Assembly: GCF_015355765.1 (NCBI RefSeq)
Contig: NZ_JACWNA010000027.1
Location: 1 to 43,567 of the forward strand
Length of the DNA stretch: 43,567 bases
Origin: Actinomyces haliotis
Lineage (GTDB): Bacteria > Actinomycetota > Actinomycetes > Actinomycetales > Actinomycetaceae
Reading direction: 5' to 3'
Positions 23,222-32,519 of the stretch are shown one piece after another. Every line of letters begins with the position of its first letter. The first letter of the stretch is position 1. The notes beneath the pieces were generated by a model. That model saw nothing but the letters and a program-made list of their open reading frames with translations. It was not told the origin of the DNA and searched no databases. Made by a program: the position numbers and the translations under genes.

Positions 23222-23845
23222 TCAGGCCCAGATGTCCCGGATGTGCCTGGCGGGCACGCCTGCCACGACGGTGTCGGGCGCGACGTCCTTCGTGACGACG
23301 GATCCCGCGCCGATGACGGCGCCCTCGCCCACGGTGACACCCGGCAGGATCGTGACGTTCGACCCGAGCCACGCGCCGCGACCGATCCGGACAGGCGCCG
23401 GGATCATGTCGGCCCGTCGGGCCGGGTCCAGGTCGTGGTTGAGGGTCGTGATGACGGCGTTGTGCCCGATGAGGACGTCGTCGCCGATCTCGATCCCGCC
23501 CTGGTCCTGGAAGCGACACCCGCTGTTGAGGAAGACCCGCTCGCCGAACCTGATGTTCCTGCCGAAGTCGGTCGTGAACGGTGGGAACACGGTGAGGGAA
23601 TCCGGCACGCGCTGCCCCGTGATCGCGCTCATGAGCTCCCGGACCTCTTCGGGCGAGTGGTAGCGCCCGTTCAGCTCTGCCGCCAGTCGCATCGCCTGCT
23701 GGCTGGCGGCGTGCATGGCCTCATGGTGCGGCGAGCCCCCTGGGATCGTCTCGCCCGCGTCGAGGGCCTCCAGGAGGGCGTCGAGCCCCGGGATCACCGC
23801 CGATGGCCACAGGGGGTCGAGGTCGTCGCGCACCGTGTCAGTCAT
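23222..23845 (-). CDS. Maltose/galactoside O-acetyltransferase family protein
   Basis: A 207-residue acyltransferase. N-terminal helical Mac domain (HHEAMHAASQQAMRLAAELNGRYHSPEEVRELM), then a left-handed beta-helix of hexapeptide repeats with IGHNAVITTLNHD (catalytic His), GRGAWLGSNVTILPGVTVGEGAVIGAGSVVTKDV and the closing VVAGVPAR. It transfers acetyl from acetyl-CoA to a sugar hydroxyl; the sugar is undetermined (Maa, LacA and NodL share this design). ATG 23845 with GGAGG site. It lies 100 bp behind the aminotransferase gene on the same strand. Confidence 0.88.
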   Translation of the reverse strand: MTDTVRDDLDPLWPSAVIPGLDALLEALDAGETIPGGSPHHEAMHAASQQAMRLAAELNGRYHSPEEVRELMSAITGQRVPDSLTVFPPFTTDFGRNIRFGERVFLNSGCRFQDQGGIEIGDDVLIGHNAVITTLNHDLDPARRADMIPAPVRIGRGAWLGSNVTILPGVTVGEGAVIGAGSVVTKDVAPDTVVAGVPARHIRDIWA

Positions 23846-23945
23846 GCTGTCCTCCCAGGTTGGTCGTCAGGAACCACTCGATGGTCTCGAACGGGATGGC
23901 GCCATTCTCCCCACCGTCGTCGAGGTCGCTGTGGCCCTGTGCGTG

Positions 23946-25121
23946 CTAGCCGACCTCAGCGACCTCCCGCCCGATCTTCCCGATGAGGGCGGACGCCGCG
24001 GCACGAAACAAACCCGGCTCCAGCAGGAGCGACACGGAGACGTAGCCGGGCTGCGGCATGTCGAAGAAGTAGCCGGGCTGCACGGTGACGCCGTCCTCGG
24101 CGATCATCGTGGTGACGAGCTCGTCCTCGTCGACGAAGGCCGGGAACCGCAGCAGCGCGCTCCAACCGCCCTCCGGCTCCAGCAGGCTGATTGCCCCCGA
24201 CGGCTCAGCGGCCACGAGCTCTCGCAGCACGGCCAGGTTCTCCAGGCAGCGCGCGCGCACCGCCTCGGTCTGACCGGGCACCCCCTCGAGCAGCTCCGGG
24301 ACCCGCTCGGAGACGAGGTCGCTGAGCGGCAGGTAGGCGTCGGCAACGGCGTCGAGGCGCCGCTTCGCCTCGGCCACCTCCTCGGCCGGCCCGGAGATCT
24401 CGATCCAGGCGAGCTTCGCGTGCGGGGCGGCGAGGCGCTTGGACAGCCCGTCCAGGGAGAAGGTGAGGACGTCGTCGCAGCCGGCCACGCGGACCCGGTC
24501 CGGGCAGCCGGCGAGCTCGTGGTCGAAGAACACCTCGTCGGCGATGAGCGGGAGGCCGCGGCTCCGGCAGATGCCGACGAGCCGGGCGTAGTCGTCCGCA
24601 GTGACGTAGGAGCCGGTGGGGTTGTTCGGGTTGATGACGATGACCGCGCGCACGCGGTCCTCGGCGGCGTCGTCGAGCTGTTCCTCCACGTCGGCGGTGT
24701 CCATGTCCCAGCGCCCGTAGTGGTGCAGCGGGTAGGTCAGCGCGGTCACGCCCTCGAGGCGCGCGATCGACTCGATGAGCGGGTAGCCGGGCGTGGGGGA
24801 GAGAACCGCGTCGCCCGGGTCGCAGAACAGCTTGAGCAGCCAGGAGTAGGCCTGCGACGTCGAGCTCAGCAGGTACAGGTCGTCGGCGTCGACGGCGCGG
24901 CCCTGCGTCGCCGAGAGGAAGGATGCGAGCTGCTCCCTCGCCCGTCGCGGGCCGCGTGGGTCCGGGTCGTACGGACTGGGCAGGACACGGGGCGCGAGGC
25001 CGTGACGCGTCGGGTTCGAGTCGCTCAGCCTGACGAGCCGACGCCCTGCGGTGCGGGCGGCCGCCTCCGCGGCGCTGACCGGGTTGGTGGTGCCGACGTC
25101 GACGCGGCTGGAGAAGCGCAT
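23946..25121 (-). CDS. PLP-dependent aminotransferase, class I/II (MalY/PatB-like)
   Basis: A 391-residue fold-type I PLP enzyme. Visible: YLLSSTSQAYSWLLKLFCDPGDAVLSPTPGYPLI (phosphate/aromatic stacking region), VIVINPNNPTGSYV, ADEVFFDHEL, and the lysine in SLDGLSKRL. C-S lyase or aminotransferase activity cannot be separated by eye. The chosen ATG 25121 (MRFSSRVDVG) has no SD; TACCGT stands 6 nt upstream (25133-25128), suggesting a leaderless mRNA. Codons upstream in the open frame are low-complexity. Confidence 0.8.
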   Translation of the reverse strand: MRFSSRVDVGTTNPVSAAEAAARTAGRRLVRLSDSNPTRHGLAPRVLPSPYDPDPRGPRRAREQLASFLSATQGRAVDADDLYLLSSTSQAYSWLLKLFCDPGDAVLSPTPGYPLIESIARLEGVTALTYPLHHYGRWDMDTADVEEQLDDAAEDRVRAVIVINPNNPTGSYVTADDYARLVGICRSRGLPLIADEVFFDHELAGCPDRVRVAGCDDVLTFSLDGLSKRLAAPHAKLAWIEISGPAEEVAEAKRRLDAVADAYLPLSDLVSERVPELLEGVPGQTEAVRARCLENLAVLRELVAAEPSGAISLLEPEGGWSALLRFPAFVDEDELVTTMIAEDGVTVQPGYFFDMPQPGYVSVSLLLEPGLFRAAASALIGKIGREVAEVG

Positions 25122-25127
25122 GGGGTC

Positions 25128-25133
25128 ACGGTA
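25128..25133 (-). promoter_or_regulatory. -10 hexamer TACCGT for leaderless aminotransferase gene
   Basis: Ends 6 nt before ATG 25121; no SD. Confidence 0.5.
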
Positions 25134-25253
25134 GCCACTGCCGCCGACGGGAGGCCGCGCCCCCTCGCGCCGCCGTGACGGAACGGGCGCTCGACGTGGC
25201 CGCGGACGCTCAGTGGACACCCGCGGCCCGGCCGTCACCACTCGTGAGGACGA

Positions 25254-25342
25254 GCCCGCCCCGAGCGAGCACGGCGTCAGCCGCAGCATGACACGCAACT
25301 GCCGGTCAGCGAATGCCCGCCCCGAGCGAGCACGGCGTCAGC
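25254..25342 (+). repeat. 28-bp perfect direct repeat, 61 bp apart
   Basis: The same 28 bp occur at 25254-25281 and 25315-25342 in the divergent spacer between the aminotransferase and epimerase genes. Function unknown; a regulator-binding pair or duplication scar are options. Confidence 0.75.
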
Positions 25343-25365
25343 GCGCGCGAGCCGCGCCCGACCGC

Positions 25366-25371
25366 TAACCT
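25366..25371 (+). promoter_or_regulatory. -10 hexamer TAACCT for leaderless epimerase gene
   Basis: Ends 6 nt before ATG 25378; no SD. Confidence 0.5.
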
Positions 25372-25377
25372 CGAACC

Positions 25378-26280
25378 ATGTCACGCGTCATCATCGCCGG
25401 GGCCAGCGGCCTCATCGGATCCTCCCTCGTCACCGCCCTCAAGGACCGCGGGGACGAGGTCGTCCGCCTCGTCCGCCGCGGCTCCGGAGGGGAGTCCAGT
25501 CCCGGCGCCGCCACCTGGGACCCCTCCGCGCGTCAGCTCGACCCCTCCGTCCTCGAGGGGGCCGACGCCGTCATCGTCCTCAACGGCGCCAGCATCGCCA
25601 GGATCCCTTGGACCCGCTCCTACCGCCGTACCCTCGCGGTCTCCCGGCGCGACCCCGTGCGCACCGTCGTCACGGCGCTGCACGCGATGCAGGGCGAGCG
25701 CCCGCGACTCCTGTCCGCCTCCGCCGTCGGCTACTACGGCTCCCGTCCCGGGGAGCGGCTTACCGAGACCGACCCGACAGGGACCGGCTTCCTCGCCGGG
25801 CTGTGCGAGGCGTGGGAGCGCGAGGCCCTCGGCGCCGACGACGTCACCGACGTCAGCCTCCTGCGCACCGCCTCACTGCTGGACCAGGACGCGCTCCTGC
25901 GCCCCCTCATCCCCCTCACCCTCGCGGGCCTCGCCGGGCCGCTCGGCCCTGGTGACCAGGTCATTCCCTGGATCACCCGTGAGGACGAGGTCCGCGCCAT
26001 CCTCCACGTCCTTGACGCTGGCCTCACCGGCCCCGTCAACCTCACCTCCCCCGCGCGAACCACCTTCGACGAGCTCGGTCGAGAGGTCGCGGGCCGGCTC
26101 CACCGGCCGTACTGGCTTCCCGTGCCCGCGCCTCTCCTGCGCGCCACGATGGGTCGTGGCCCGGCCGAGGGACTGCTCCTGGCCGACGCCGACGTGCGCC
26201 CCACGGCGCTCGAGGACTCCGGCTTCACCTTCCGTCACCCGGGGCTCGGGCCCGCCCTCGACGCCGCCCTCACGCACTGA
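25378..26280 (+). CDS. TIGR01777-family NAD(P)-binding epimerase-like protein
   Basis: A 300-residue extended SDR of the TIGR01777/DUF1731 type. GASGLIG (residues 8-14) binds NAD(P). Family landmarks are W-DP early on, NGASIARIPW, the SASAVGYYG block with the conserved Tyr, TGFLAGLCEAWEREA, and the DUF1731-like C-terminal end (LPVPAPLLRATMGRGPAEGLL then ALEDSGFTFRHP). Substrate unknown; E. coli YfcH is the usual reference. Start ATG 25378 directly behind a -10-like hexamer. Convergent with the aldo/keto reductase. Confidence 0.88.
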   Translation: MSRVIIAGASGLIGSSLVTALKDRGDEVVRLVRRGSGGESSPGAATWDPSARQLDPSVLEGADAVIVLNGASIARIPWTRSYRRTLAVSRRDPVRTVVTALHAMQGERPRLLSASAVGYYGSRPGERLTETDPTGTGFLAGLCEAWEREALGADDVTDVSLLRTASLLDQDALLRPLIPLTLAGLAGPLGPGDQVIPWITREDEVRAILHVLDAGLTGPVNLTSPARTTFDELGREVAGRLHRPYWLPVPAPLLRATMGRGPAEGLLLADADVRPTALEDSGFTFRHPGLGPALDAALTH

Positions 26281-26302
26281 GGGGCGGTCTGGCTGAGCGC
26301 GC

Positions 26303-27142
26303 TCAGAGCATCTCCAGCGGGACCGGACCGTCCGGGGCCGGGAACGCCTCGTCCAGCGCCACCAGGTCCGCCTCGGTGAGCTCGAGGTCCGCGGCGGCCG
26401 CGTTCTCACGGACCCGCTTCGCGCTCGCGGACTTCGGGATCGCCAGGACGTCGCCGTCGCGCACGCACCAGGCGAGCGCCACCTGAGCAGGCGTCGCACC
26501 GTGCCGGCCCGCGACCTCCTCGAGCACCTCCGAGCCGGCGGCGTCGAGGATCCGCGACTGCTCCAGCGGCGAGTAGGCCATGACTGGGACCTGCGCCGTT
26601 GACAGCATCGGCATGAGGTCCAGCTCAGGGCCCCGTCGGGTGAGGTTGTACAGGATCTGGTCCGTGACGCACGCGCTGCCGCCGGGTACGGCGGCCAGCT
26701 CGCTCATGTCCTCCGGGTCGAGGTTGGACACGCCCCACGAGGCGATGAGCCCGTCGGCGACGAGATCCTCGAAGCCCTCGACCGTCTCCGCCAGCGGGTA
26801 CTGTCCGCGCCAGTGCAGGAGGTAGACGTCCAGGTGGTCCGTCCGCAGGCGTCGCAGGCTGTCCTCGCAGGCCCGGCGCACGCCATCGCGTGAGGCGTGG
26901 TGCGGGTACACCTTGCTGACGAGGAGGGCGTCGTCGCGACGCCCCGTCAGCGCCTCACCGACGACCTCCTCGGCGGCGCCGTCGCCGTACATCTCGGCGG
27001 TGTCGACGACCCTCAGCCCGGCGTCGAGGCCGGCGCGGATCGCGTCGACCTCCTGGGTGCGCGTCGCACGCCCCTCGCCCATGTACCAGGTGCCCAGGCC
27101 GATGGCGGGCACCTCCTGACCTGCGAACCTCAACGTCCTCAT
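26303..27142 (-). CDS. Aldo/keto reductase
   Basis: A 279-residue (beta/alpha)8 NADPH-dependent oxidoreductase. The catalytic tetrad is visible: Asp47 and Tyr52 in DTAEMYG, Lys77 in SKVYPHHA, His110 in DVYLLHW. VLAIPKSASAKRVRENA binds the cofactor phosphate. It reduces small carbonyl compounds; the physiological substrate is unknown. ATG 27142 stands 6 nt behind TAGGGT. A 14-bp palindrome (26293-26306) overlaps the stop codon and may help end both convergent transcripts. 27143-27389 shows no gene. Confidence 0.92.
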   Translation of the reverse strand: MRTLRFAGQEVPAIGLGTWYMGEGRATRTQEVDAIRAGLDAGLRVVDTAEMYGDGAAEEVVGEALTGRRDDALLVSKVYPHHASRDGVRRACEDSLRRLRTDHLDVYLLHWRGQYPLAETVEGFEDLVADGLIASWGVSNLDPEDMSELAAVPGGSACVTDQILYNLTRRGPELDLMPMLSTAQVPVMAYSPLEQSRILDAAGSEVLEEVAGRHGATPAQVALAWCVRDGDVLAIPKSASAKRVRENAAAADLELTEADLVALDEAFPAPDGPVPLEML

Positions 27143-27148
27143 GGCCCC

Positions 27149-27154
27149 ACCCTA
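27149..27154 (-). promoter_or_regulatory. -10 hexamer TAGGGT for leaderless aldo/keto reductase gene
   Basis: Ends 6 nt before ATG 27142; no -35 consensus and no SD seen. Confidence 0.5.
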
Positions 27155-27389
27155 CGCGGCGCGCCGGCGCGCGGGAGGGTGTGGTGGGGAGCCCAGCGGG
27201 GCTCGCCGGTGGGGCCGGGCGCTGGGCCGGACCTCCGCCGTCGGCCTGGCTGGACGCCCGAGCGGCGGGTAAGCGGCCTCGTGAGACGGTGACGGGCGCC
27301 CGTCGCGGGGAGGGATACGGTCAGGGTGTACCGCCCGGCTCCCGCTCCGAGCCGCCACCGGGCGTGAGCTCGAGGAAGGGGTGCGGCCC

Positions 27390-28199
27390 GTGTGCCGACT
27401 GCTCGCCGTCGTCAGTGCGACGCCACGCAGCGTCGCGGACGTCGTCGGCCAGAAGGTCCTTGACGCCTGGACCGCCATGTCCCGCTTCCACCGCGACGGC
27501 TGGGGGGCCGCCTGGGTCGACGCGGCGGGCGGGTCCGCGTCGCTGCGCTACCAGCGCTCCGTGCTCCCCGCCCACGCGGACCCGGACTTCACCGCCCGCG
27601 CTCTCGCGCCGTCGCGCGCCACCCTCATGCACCTCCGCTGGGCCTCGACCGGTATGGACGTCACCGGCCTCAACACGCACCCCTTCGTCTCTGGTGGCAC
27701 CGCGCTCGCGCACAACGGCTACATCGCCCCGATCAACGTGCTGGACTCCGAGCTCCCCGTCGACGTCGTCGACGCCTGCCGTGGCACCACCGACTCGGAG
27801 CGGTACGCCCAGCTCGTCCACCACCACCAGGAGGCCGGGCTCGCGCTGCCCGAGGCCGTGCACCGGGCCGCCGCCGAGCTTCGCCGCCTGCATCCCTGCG
27901 CGAGCCTCAACGCGGTGGTCCTGGGCACCGGCAGCCTCGTCGTCGTCCACGCCAACGAGGCCGCGGTGCCGGACGTCGCCGCCATGCACGCCGGAGGCAT
28001 GACGGTGGACAACGCCCTCGCGGAGCACCTCGACGGCCGTTACTACCGCATGTCCGTCAAGCGGCTCGACGACGGCACCCTGGCCTTCTCCTCCTCGGGG
28101 ATCCCCCGGGAGGGCTGGGTGACCCTGCCCGATGAGACGGTGACGGCCGTCGATCTCGCCTCCGGTGAGGTCCGGCAGCGCGGTCTCCTCGAAGGCTGA
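27390..28199 (+). CDS. Class II glutamine amidotransferase (YafJ/EgtC-like)
   Basis: A 269-residue Ntn-type amidotransferase. GTG 27390 is chosen because it puts the catalytic cysteine at position 2 (MCRLLAVV), which must become the N-terminus; a GAGGAAGG site lies 11 nt upstream. HLRWAST, NTHPF and [11 protein letters not shown] are the glutamine-site signatures. It releases ammonia from glutamine. The family includes EgtC, which instead hydrolyses a gamma-glutamyl intermediate in ergothioneine synthesis, but no egt genes are in the window, so the acceptor or substrate is unknown. Confidence 0.85.
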   Translation: MCRLLAVVSATPRSVADVVGQKVLDAWTAMSRFHRDGWGAAWVDAAGGSASLRYQRSVLPAHADPDFTARALAPSRATLMHLRWASTGMDVTGLNTHPFVSGGTALAHNGYIAPINVLDSELPVDVVDACRGTTDSERYAQLVHHHQEAGLALPEAVHRAAAELRRLHPCASLNAVVLGTGSLVVVHANEAAVPDVAAMHAGGMTVDNALAEHLDGRYYRMSVKRLDDGTLAFSSSGIPREGWVTLPDETVTAVDLASGEVRQRGLLEG

Positions 28200-28555
28200 C
28201 CCGCTCACGGGCCCCTGCGTCACCCGCTCGAACGCCGGCCCGCTCACCGGCTCTGCGCGGCCCGGCCGCCGACCCCTCCGCGCGAGGGCCTGCCGGTCGG
28301 CGCCTGCGTGAGACGCGCACCGGACCGTGCGCGGCGTGCTCGCCGTGGTCGGGGCCGCGACCGGGCCCCCTGCTGGAAGGGGGGCGTCTGGTCGTTGAGA
28401 TCCTGCGGAAAAGATGCAGTAATGATGATGTTTTGCACGGGCTTGATAGGGTTTTTCAACGAAATCACAGAGCCCGCACCCCTCGCCACGGTGACCGCTG
28501 CGCCCTCCGCGCCGCCACCGCCAGGCGTTCTCCGGGTGCCACACGGAAGGACAGC
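28200..28555 (+). other. 356-bp noncoding leader of the BCCT gene
   Basis: No convincing ORF. 28390-28480 is an AT-rich patch (TTGAGA near 28396, TAATGATGATG, TTTTGCAC, TTGATAGGG) in an otherwise very GC-rich context. It probably holds the transporter promoter and osmoregulatory sites, but no single -35/-10 pair stands out. Confidence 0.4.
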
Positions 28556-30427
28556 ATGCCCGAGTCCCGGATCCCAGAGTCCCAGATCAGCGTCACCGCG
28601 CCACCCGGTCAGGCGGAGAGCGCTACCCCAACCGCCGCGAGCGAGCTGCGCGACCTGCTCGTCGCCGGCGGAGCCACGGCGGGCTCTCCCACGGACGACG
28701 TGGTCTTCGAGGCCGACAACTCCGACGCCCGCGTCGACTGGGCCGTGACCATCCCGTCCCTGCTCATCGCCCTCGCAGTCGTCCTGTGGGGACTCCTCGC
28801 CCCCAGCTCCTTCGCCTCCGTGGCCGACTCGGCCCTCGGCGGCCTCCTCCACGGCTTCGGATGGGCCTTCGTCCTGTTCGGCACCGTCTTCGTCGCCTTC
28901 GTCATCATCATCGCCGTGTCCAAGTTCGGCGAGATCAAGCTCGGCCGCCCGGACGAGGAGCCCGAGTTCTCCACCGGCTCGTGGATCGCCATGATGTTCG
29001 CCGCCGGTATGGGCATCGGCCTCATGTTCTACGGCGCCTCCGAGCCCCTCACCTTCTACCGCGACGGCGTCCCCGGGCGCGAGCCCCACGAGGTCGGCAC
29101 CGCCATGGCGCAGTCGATGTTCCACTGGACCCTTCACCCCTGGGCCATCTACGCGATCGTCGGCCTGGCCATCGCCTACTCCACGTACCGCATCGGCCGC
29201 CCCCAGCTGCTCTCCGCGGCCTTCACCCCGCTCATCGGCGAGAGGCTCGCCCGGGGCTGGCTCGGCAAGGTCATCGACGTCGCCTCGATCGTCGCCACCG
29301 TGTTCGGAACCGCCTGCTCCCTGGGCCTCGGAGCCCTCCAGATCGGCGCAGGTCTCCAGGCGTCCGGCATCGTCGACAGCCCCAGCACCCGGGTGATCGT
29401 CGGCATCGTCGTCGTCCTCACGCTGTGCTACCTCCTGTCCGCCATGTCGGGCGTCGGCAAGGGCATCCAGTACCTCTCCAACGCGAACATGGTCATCGCC
29501 GCCGTGCTCGCCGTCTTCGTCTTCGTGCTCGGCCCGACCGTCGCCGAGCTCAACCTCATCCCGGGCTCGATCGGCTCCTACCTCTCCGAGTTCTTCGAGA
29601 TGGCGGGCCGCACCGCCGAGTCGGCCGACGCCACCGCCGGCGACTGGCTCGGCAGCTGGACGATCTTCTACTGGGCCTGGTGGATCTCCTGGAGCCCCTT
29701 CGTCGGCATGTTCATCGCCCGGATCTCCCGCGGCCGCAGCATCCGCGAGTTCTGCCTCACGGTCCTCTTCGTCCCCGCGGGCGTCTCGATCGTCTGGTTC
29801 GCGATCTTCGGCGGCACCGCCATCACCCTCGAGCGCGCGGGCGACTCGATCTGGGGAGACGGCTCCGCCGAGAACCAGCTCTTCGCCCTTCTCCACACCA
29901 TGCCGGGCGGGACGATCGCCGGCTTCGTCGCCATGGTGCTCCTGGGAACCTTCTTCATCACCTCCGCCGACTCCGCCTCGACCGTCATGGGCTCGATGAG
30001 CCAGCGGGGCCGCGCGACGGCGAGCCCGTGGCTCTCCGCCCTGTGGGGTCTGCTCACCGCCGTCATCGGCCTCACCCTGCTCCTCACGGGCGAGGACGGC
30101 GCGGCGCTCCACAACCTCCAGAGCGTCACGATCATCGCCGCGAGCCCCTTCCTCGTCGTGCTCGTCGCGCTCATGTTCGCCATCGTCAAGGGCCTGCGCG
30201 AGGACCCGATCTACCTCGAGTACCGCGAGCACCAGGAGTTCCAGCGACGCCTGGCCCGTGAGCGCCGGCTGCACCGCGAGCAGCTCGAGATGGACGCCCT
30301 CCGCAAGCGCATGCACCCGCGCGGCCCGCGTCCTCCGCGCAAGGGGCACCCGTCGGGGGCCGGCCACGCAGCGGGCGCGAGCGGCCCCGCCGGCTCCACG
30401 GGCTCCGGCACGACGACGCGGGGCTGA
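28556..30427 (+). CDS. BCCT-family betaine/carnitine/choline transporter
   Basis: A 623-residue secondary transporter with about twelve helices between residues ~65 and 550. Family signatures: [15 protein letters not shown] (substrate/sodium region) and the [22 protein letters not shown] box. The N-terminal ~60 residues are acidic/Ser/Thr-rich and the C-terminal ~75 Arg/Glu- then Gly/Pro-rich. In the related BetP the charged C-terminal helix senses osmotic stress, so osmotic control is plausible. It imports compatible solutes with sodium or protons. ATG 28556 with a GGAAGGA site. A strong bidirectional terminator follows. Confidence 0.93.
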   Translation: MPESRIPESQISVTAPPGQAESATPTAASELRDLLVAGGATAGSPTDDVVFEADNSDARVDWAVTIPSLLIALAVVLWGLLAPSSFASVADSALGGLLHGFGWAFVLFGTVFVAFVIIIAVSKFGEIKLGRPDEEPEFSTGSWIAMMFAAGMGIGLMFYGASEPLTFYRDGVPGREPHEVGTAMAQSMFHWTLHPWAIYAIVGLAIAYSTYRIGRPQLLSAAFTPLIGERLARGWLGKVIDVASIVATVFGTACSLGLGALQIGAGLQASGIVDSPSTRVIVGIVVVLTLCYLLSAMSGVGKGIQYLSNANMVIAAVLAVFVFVLGPTVAELNLIPGSIGSYLSEFFEMAGRTAESADATAGDWLGSWTIFYWAWWISWSPFVGMFIARISRGRSIREFCLTVLFVPAGVSIVWFAIFGGTAITLERAGDSIWGDGSAENQLFALLHTMPGGTIAGFVAMVLLGTFFITSADSASTVMGSMSQRGRATASPWLSALWGLLTAVIGLTLLLTGEDGAALHNLQSVTIIAASPFLVVLVALMFAIVKGLREDPIYLEYREHQEFQRRLARERRLHREQLEMDALRKRMHPRGPRPPRKGHPSGAGHAAGASGPAGSTGSGTTTRG

Positions 30428-30456
30428 GCCTCCGGCGTCCCTCACCGACAGGTCAC

Positions 30457-30490
30457 GAGGCGGCCGTCCCCGAGCGGGGGCGGCCGCCTC
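30457..30490. terminator. Bidirectional terminator between BCCT and arfB genes
   Basis: A 15-bp stem with one wobble (30457-30471 with 30476-30490) and 4-nt loop lies between convergent genes. Confidence 0.75.
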
Positions 30491-30527
30491 CTCGTTCCTG
30501 GTGCTCCCGGCGTCGCGCCGGACGGCG

Positions 30528-30968
30528 CTACTCCGCACCGGGACGGCGCCTCTGGACCTTCAGCTCGCTGCGCCGCTTCTTCGCCGCGAGCCGCCGCCGC
30601 TTGGAGCCGCGGGTCGGTTTCGTCGCCCGTCGCACGGTCTCCGGAGCCAGTGAGGCGCGCAGCAGTGCGGCCAGCCTGGCGCGTGCCGCCTTGCGGTTGC
30701 GCAGCTGGGAGCGGTCGTCGGCGGCCGCGATCGTGAGGACCGTCCCGTCCAGGCGCTCGGCGAGGCGTTCCAGGGCCCGCTCTCGCTGCTTCTCCGTGAG
30801 CGCCGTCGTCGTCGCAAGATCGAGCGAGAGCTGCACGCGCGAGTCCGAGGTGTTGACGCCCTGGCCGCCCGGGCCGGAGGCGTGGGAGAACTGCTCGTGC
30901 AGCTCCCCTGCCGGGACCGTGAGCCCCTTCGGGCAGCCCGGTCCGGGCTCGATGCGCAGGTCGTCCAT
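30528..30968 (-). CDS. arfB: Alternative ribosome-rescue peptidyl-tRNA hydrolase ArfB
   Basis: A 146-residue single-domain release factor. SGPGGQGVNTSDSRVQL holds the catalytic GGQ (residues 34-36). The basic C-terminal tail (KPTRGSKRRRLAAKKRRSE) inserts in the empty mRNA channel of stalled ribosomes in the family. It hydrolyses peptidyl-tRNA to free non-stop ribosomes. ATG 30968. It lies 37 bp after the lipoprotein gene on the same strand. Confidence 0.93.
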   Translation of the reverse strand: MDDLRIEPGPGCPKGLTVPAGELHEQFSHASGPGGQGVNTSDSRVQLSLDLATTTALTEKQRERALERLAERLDGTVLTIAAADDRSQLRNRKAARARLAALLRASLAPETVRRATKPTRGSKRRRLAAKKRRSELKVQRRRPGAE

Positions 30969-31005
30969 GTCTGTGGCGGGGTGTCGGGATGGGGCGCGGG
31001 GCCGC

Positions 31006-31503
31006 TCAGGGGCAGGTGATGGAGAGCTCGAAGGGAACGGTCGGCGAGTCCGGGGCGGGGGAGGCGTCCGTCGAGGCCGTGCCCTCGCCGCGCACCGTCC
31101 ACGTGCTCCCGTCGTGCTCGGCGATCGCGGAGCCGACGTTGAACCCGTCCGAGTAGCTGACCGGGCCGGTGGCCGCCGAGACGAGGTCGACGAGGATGAC
31201 CTTGCCCTGGCCGTCGAGGACGACGCTGGCCGAGGCCTCCGCGGTCCCCGACTGCGAGGCGACGGCCATCGTCGTCGAGGAGTCCTGGACGCGGCAGGCG
31301 ACGCCGGCGTCGGGGACTTCGAGCGCCTTGCCGTCCGCGGTGCCCTTGAAGGAGCCGCCGACGGCGATCGCGGTGGTTGCCGCCGTCGTCGGTGCGGAGG
31401 GGGCGGCGGGAGAGACCGACGAGCCGGAGCACGCCCCCAGAACGAGGGCGGCGACGGCGGACAGGCTGAGGGCCGTAAGGCTGCGGGTGCGCGACTGCCT
31501 CAT
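31006..31503 (-). CDS. LpqH-like lipoprotein
   Basis: A 165-residue exported lipoprotein: basic start, hydrophobic core and lipobox LGAC with Cys25, then a Ser/Ala/Pro/Thr linker. The globular part resembles the mycobacterial 19-kDa antigen LpqH family: IAVGGSFKG, one internal Cys (VACRV) and the terminal FELSITCP, the two cysteines probably bridged. Function of the family is unsettled (envelope, immune signalling). ATG 31503 has an AAGGA site. The gene lies downstream of the acyltransferase on the same strand. Confidence 0.75.
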   Translation of the reverse strand: MRQSRTRSLTALSLSAVAALVLGACSGSSVSPAAPSAPTTAATTAIAVGGSFKGTADGKALEVPDAGVACRVQDSSTTMAVASQSGTAEASASVVLDGQGKVILVDLVSAATGPVSYSDGFNVGSAIAEHDGSTWTVRGEGTASTDASPAPDSPTVPFELSITCP

Positions 31504-31610
31504 GGGGGTCCTTGCTTCGGGTCGAGGTGCGCTGTCTCGGTGGTCGGGAGTCACCCCCGGATCGTAGGCGCCGCGGCGGGGCGGGGCGGTCAGCCGCTCC
31601 GTCGCCTCCT

Positions 31611-32197
31611 TCAGGCGCGGGGCGCGCCGTCGGCCGGCGCGCAGCCGGGGGACGCAGGCGAGTGAGGGGCGCACGCCCCCCCTCGCCCTCGTAGAAGGCC
31701 CGGATGACGTCCGTGTCCGCCCGGACGTCCCCGGTGAGCCGGTACGCGGGGCCCCACCCGAAGGTGCGGTCGCGCCGGTCGACGAAGCCCAGCTGGACCG
31801 GCACGTCCGCCTGGGTCGCGATGCGGTAGAAGCCCGACCTCCAGAAGTCCCGCTCCCCGCGCGTCCCCTTGGGGGCGAGGCACAGCACGAAGGGGACGTC
31901 GTCGGCGAAGCGCGCCACCATCTGGTCCACCAGCCCGTGCGAGGTGGAGCGCTCCACCGGGATCCCGCCGACGGCGCGGATGACCGTCCCGATGAGTGGC
32001 GCCTGCGCGCCCGAGTCCCTGACGAGGAATCGGAGCTCCCGCTCCGCCGACCACAGGGACACGGCCATGAGCACCCCGTCGAGGTAGGAGGTGTGCGGCG
32101 CCCCGACGAGGACGACCCGCTCTGGCATCTCCTGGGTCACGACGCTCCGCGGGGAGACGGCTAGGAGGGCGCGGGCGACGGCGCGCTTGAGGTTCAC
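31611..32197 (-). pseudogene. PlsC-type acyltransferase, frameshifted at a G7 run
   Basis: A 1-acylglycerol-3-phosphate acyltransferase-like protein: H-x4-D motif HTSYLD (His35, Asp40), then GGIPVERS, LCLAPKGTRGERDFWRSGFYRIA and PVQLGFVDRR, an intact catalytic core ending AFYEGEGG. At the run of seven G (31676-31682) the frame leaves the expected tail: a frame with one G fewer gives VRPSLACVPRLRAG, the usual family ending, and one with one G more stops at 31611. As written the ORF runs 545 codons to 30560 across two other genes, which is meaningless. GTG 32197 with GGAGG site. The core may still fold, so activity is uncertain. Confidence 0.7.
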
Positions 32198-32379
32198 GGG
32201 ACCTCCGTGGGCGTGGTCGGGCGGTGGCGCTCACCCACTCCAGGGCCCCGATCCTCCTCCCTCCGGGGTCGCCGCCGTGAGCCGACTGGCGCCGCGGTGC
32301 GCCCCGTCGTCGCGGCCCCGGCAGCGTCCGGGCGCGGTCCGCCACCTCCACGAGTGGCCCGCGCTGCCTCGCGATGGCG

Positions 32380-32519
32380 TAGGGTGGGACCATTGTTCGA
32401 CAGTTGGCTGCTCCGACCGGAGCCCGGCCACGGGGCCTCACGGTTCCTTCTGCTCGATCGAGAATGCACCAGGGAGCGATCGACCCGCGGCCGCTCCACC
32501 CACCAGAAGGAAGATCCTC
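32380..32519 (+). promoter_or_regulatory. Probable promoter and long 5' leader of cspA
   Basis: TAGGGT at 32380-32385 is a likely -10; it would give a leader of about 130 nt before the ATG at 32520. Long structured leaders are typical of cold-shock genes, where they act as thermosensors. A CGATCGA/GCGATCGA inverted pair (about 32455-32485) sits within it. No -35 is clear. Confidence 0.4.

Noticed and set aside
23846-23945. In-frame sequence after the aminotransferase stop (GAIPFETIEWFLTTNL)
   Set aside because: Looks protein-like but has no start codon and no recognised family; too short to call.
25000-25030. GGTTCGAGTC as a tRNA T-arm
   Set aside because: It lies inside the aminotransferase coding region and no cloverleaf can be formed around it.
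28244-30538. 764-codon minus-strand frame opposite the BCCT gene
   Set aside because: Acidic/Gly-rich shadow of a clear transporter on the other strand.
30560-32197. 545-residue fusion of acyltransferase with downstream sequence
   Set aside because: After the G7 run it reads out-of-frame across the lipoprotein and arfB genes; the composition is nonsense.
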